Positions 63,480 through 64,000 of a stretch of DNA of 64,000 nt are shown here, piece by piece. Position 1 is the first letter of the stretch, and each line of letters opens with the position of its first letter. The stretch is from Henriciella pelagia (lineage in GTDB: Bacteria > Pseudomonadota > Alphaproteobacteria > Caulobacterales > Hyphomonadaceae). The notes under the pieces were generated by a model, which saw only the letters and a program-made list of their open reading frames with translations, was not told the DNA's origin and did no database searches. Both the position numbers and the translations under genes were made by a program. The DNA lies in NCBI RefSeq assembly GCF_002088945.1, contig NZ_NCSU01000011.1:620001-684000 (forward strand). Reading direction: 5' to 3'.

Positions 63480-64000
63480 CTAACGGATCAGCGCCTTCGC
63501 CTGTCGCTTCTGCTTGCCCGCGTGACGGTTATATGCGCTGAGAAGGCCGATATTCCGCGGCGGTTCGCGTCCTTCCGACATGGCTTCGATGGCGATGTAG
63601 TTCCAGGCCATCTGGCCGAGCGCATTGATCATCTTCACCATGCCAATGCCGCTATTGGGCCCAAGGAAGCCCGGGCCGAGCCGCATCGATTTGGCGTAAT
63701 TCTCCAGCCGGTCCACCTCACCTGCGAGCAGCTTCTTCACACCGTGCGGATCGCTGCAAAGCGGTGACCCGATCGCGATCATGTCCGCCATACCGGCAGA
63801 GACGGTCTCCTCCATTGCCGCGAGCGTGCGAAACCCGCCCGTCGCCATGATCGGCATCTTCGCGCGCTCCCGCACCATCGCCGCATAGTCCACGAAATAC
63901 GCTTCGCGAGCCTTGGAGCTTTCGCGCACGGCCTGCTCTTCCGGCGCCTGCAGCCCGTCAATGCCGAGCAGTTTCGGCTGCTCATAATTGCCGCCTGAGA
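63480..64000 (-). CDS. NADH:flavin oxidoreductase/old yellow enzyme family (5' partial)
   Basis: C-terminal 173 residues of an FMN-dependent OYE-type TIM-barrel reductase; the frame stays open to the window end. SGGNYEQPKLLG, PIMATGGFRTLAAMEE and MIAIGSPLCSDPH are family blocks with the FMN-binding Gly motifs. The catalytic Tyr/His pair lies outside the window. Reduces activated C=C or dienoyl-CoA-type substrates; cannot be narrowed. Confidence 0.88.
   Translation of the reverse strand, partial: SGGNYEQPKLLGIDGLQAPEEQAVRESSKAREAYFVDYAAMVRERAKMPIMATGGFRTLAAMEETVSAGMADMIAIGSPLCSDPHGVKKLLAGEVDRLENYAKSMRLGPGFLGPNSGIGMVKMINALGQMAWNYIAIEAMSEGREPPRNIGLLSAYNRHAGKQKRQAKALIR

Overview
The window is a GC-rich, gene-dense chromosomal segment of an alphaproteobacterium, most likely a Caulobacterales/Hyphomonadaceae-type (Hyphomonas- or Maricaulis-like) aquatic bacterium. 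This is an inference. It rests on the alphaproteobacterial gene block murA-DUF2948-hisD-UPF0262-infA-maf, LexA boxes of the alphaproteobacterial direct-repeat type (GTTC-N7-GTTC) before uvrA and ssb, a large TonB-dependent receptor, an HWE-type histidine kinase and NasS/NasT control of nitrate assimilation. About 55 genes, three tRNA genes and two palindromic repeat elements are present. Partial genes lie at both ends: a GMC oxidoreductase on the left and an NADH:flavin oxidoreductase on the right.

Bases 1.3-17.3 kb form a nitrate assimilation island. A + strand operon encodes a lipoprotein-type nitrate-binding protein (nrtA), its permease (nrtB), a fused double ABC ATPase (nrtC/D), a protein made of three GAF-like repeats, NADH nitrite reductase (nirB, nirD), assimilatory nitrate reductase (nasA) and the siroheme-pathway methyltransferase (cobA/SUMT). 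Facing it on the - strand is porin-nasT-nasS, then mobA for the Mo-bis-MGD cofactor. Uptake, both reduction steps, both cofactor pathways and the regulator are thus together. The leaders of nrtA and of the porin both carry tandem hairpins with six-base loops that have G at position 4, candidate targets of the NasT ANTAR antiterminator.

Bases 17.4-24 kb hold tRNA-Lys(CUU), an Anbu-type proteasome-like protease operon (circularly permuted ATP-grasp, alpha-E, transglutaminase, Anbu), a divergent GT4 glycosyltransferase and tRNA-Lys(UUU). Bases 24-31 kb hold housekeeping genes: tgt and queA for queuosine, a cyclophilin, coaD and gyrA, with a nucleotidyltransferase-like gene between queA and tgt on the other strand. 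Bases 31-39 kb mix an acyl-CoA dehydrogenase, a kelch protein, a YitT-family protein, a TPR protein, a lipoprotein, a short PanK-I-like kinase, ssb and a Baeyer-Villiger-type monooxygenase.

Bases 39-54 kb hold uvrA, a set of small envelope proteins, a dual-specificity phosphatase, a PapD-like protein and the conserved maf/infA...hisD/murA block interrupted by an HWE kinase on the opposite strand. hisD contains a 12-bp tandem array of DnaA-box-like sequences. A P450, a tiny basic protein and tRNA-Thr(GGU) follow. Bases 54-64 kb hold a TonB receptor with a TTG start and a strong 5' hairpin, an M15 peptidase/holin-like pair, a Yip1-family protein, a nitronate monooxygenase-like protein, an orphan LuxR regulator, a VOC protein and an ABC-F ATPase preceded by an overlapping small ORF.
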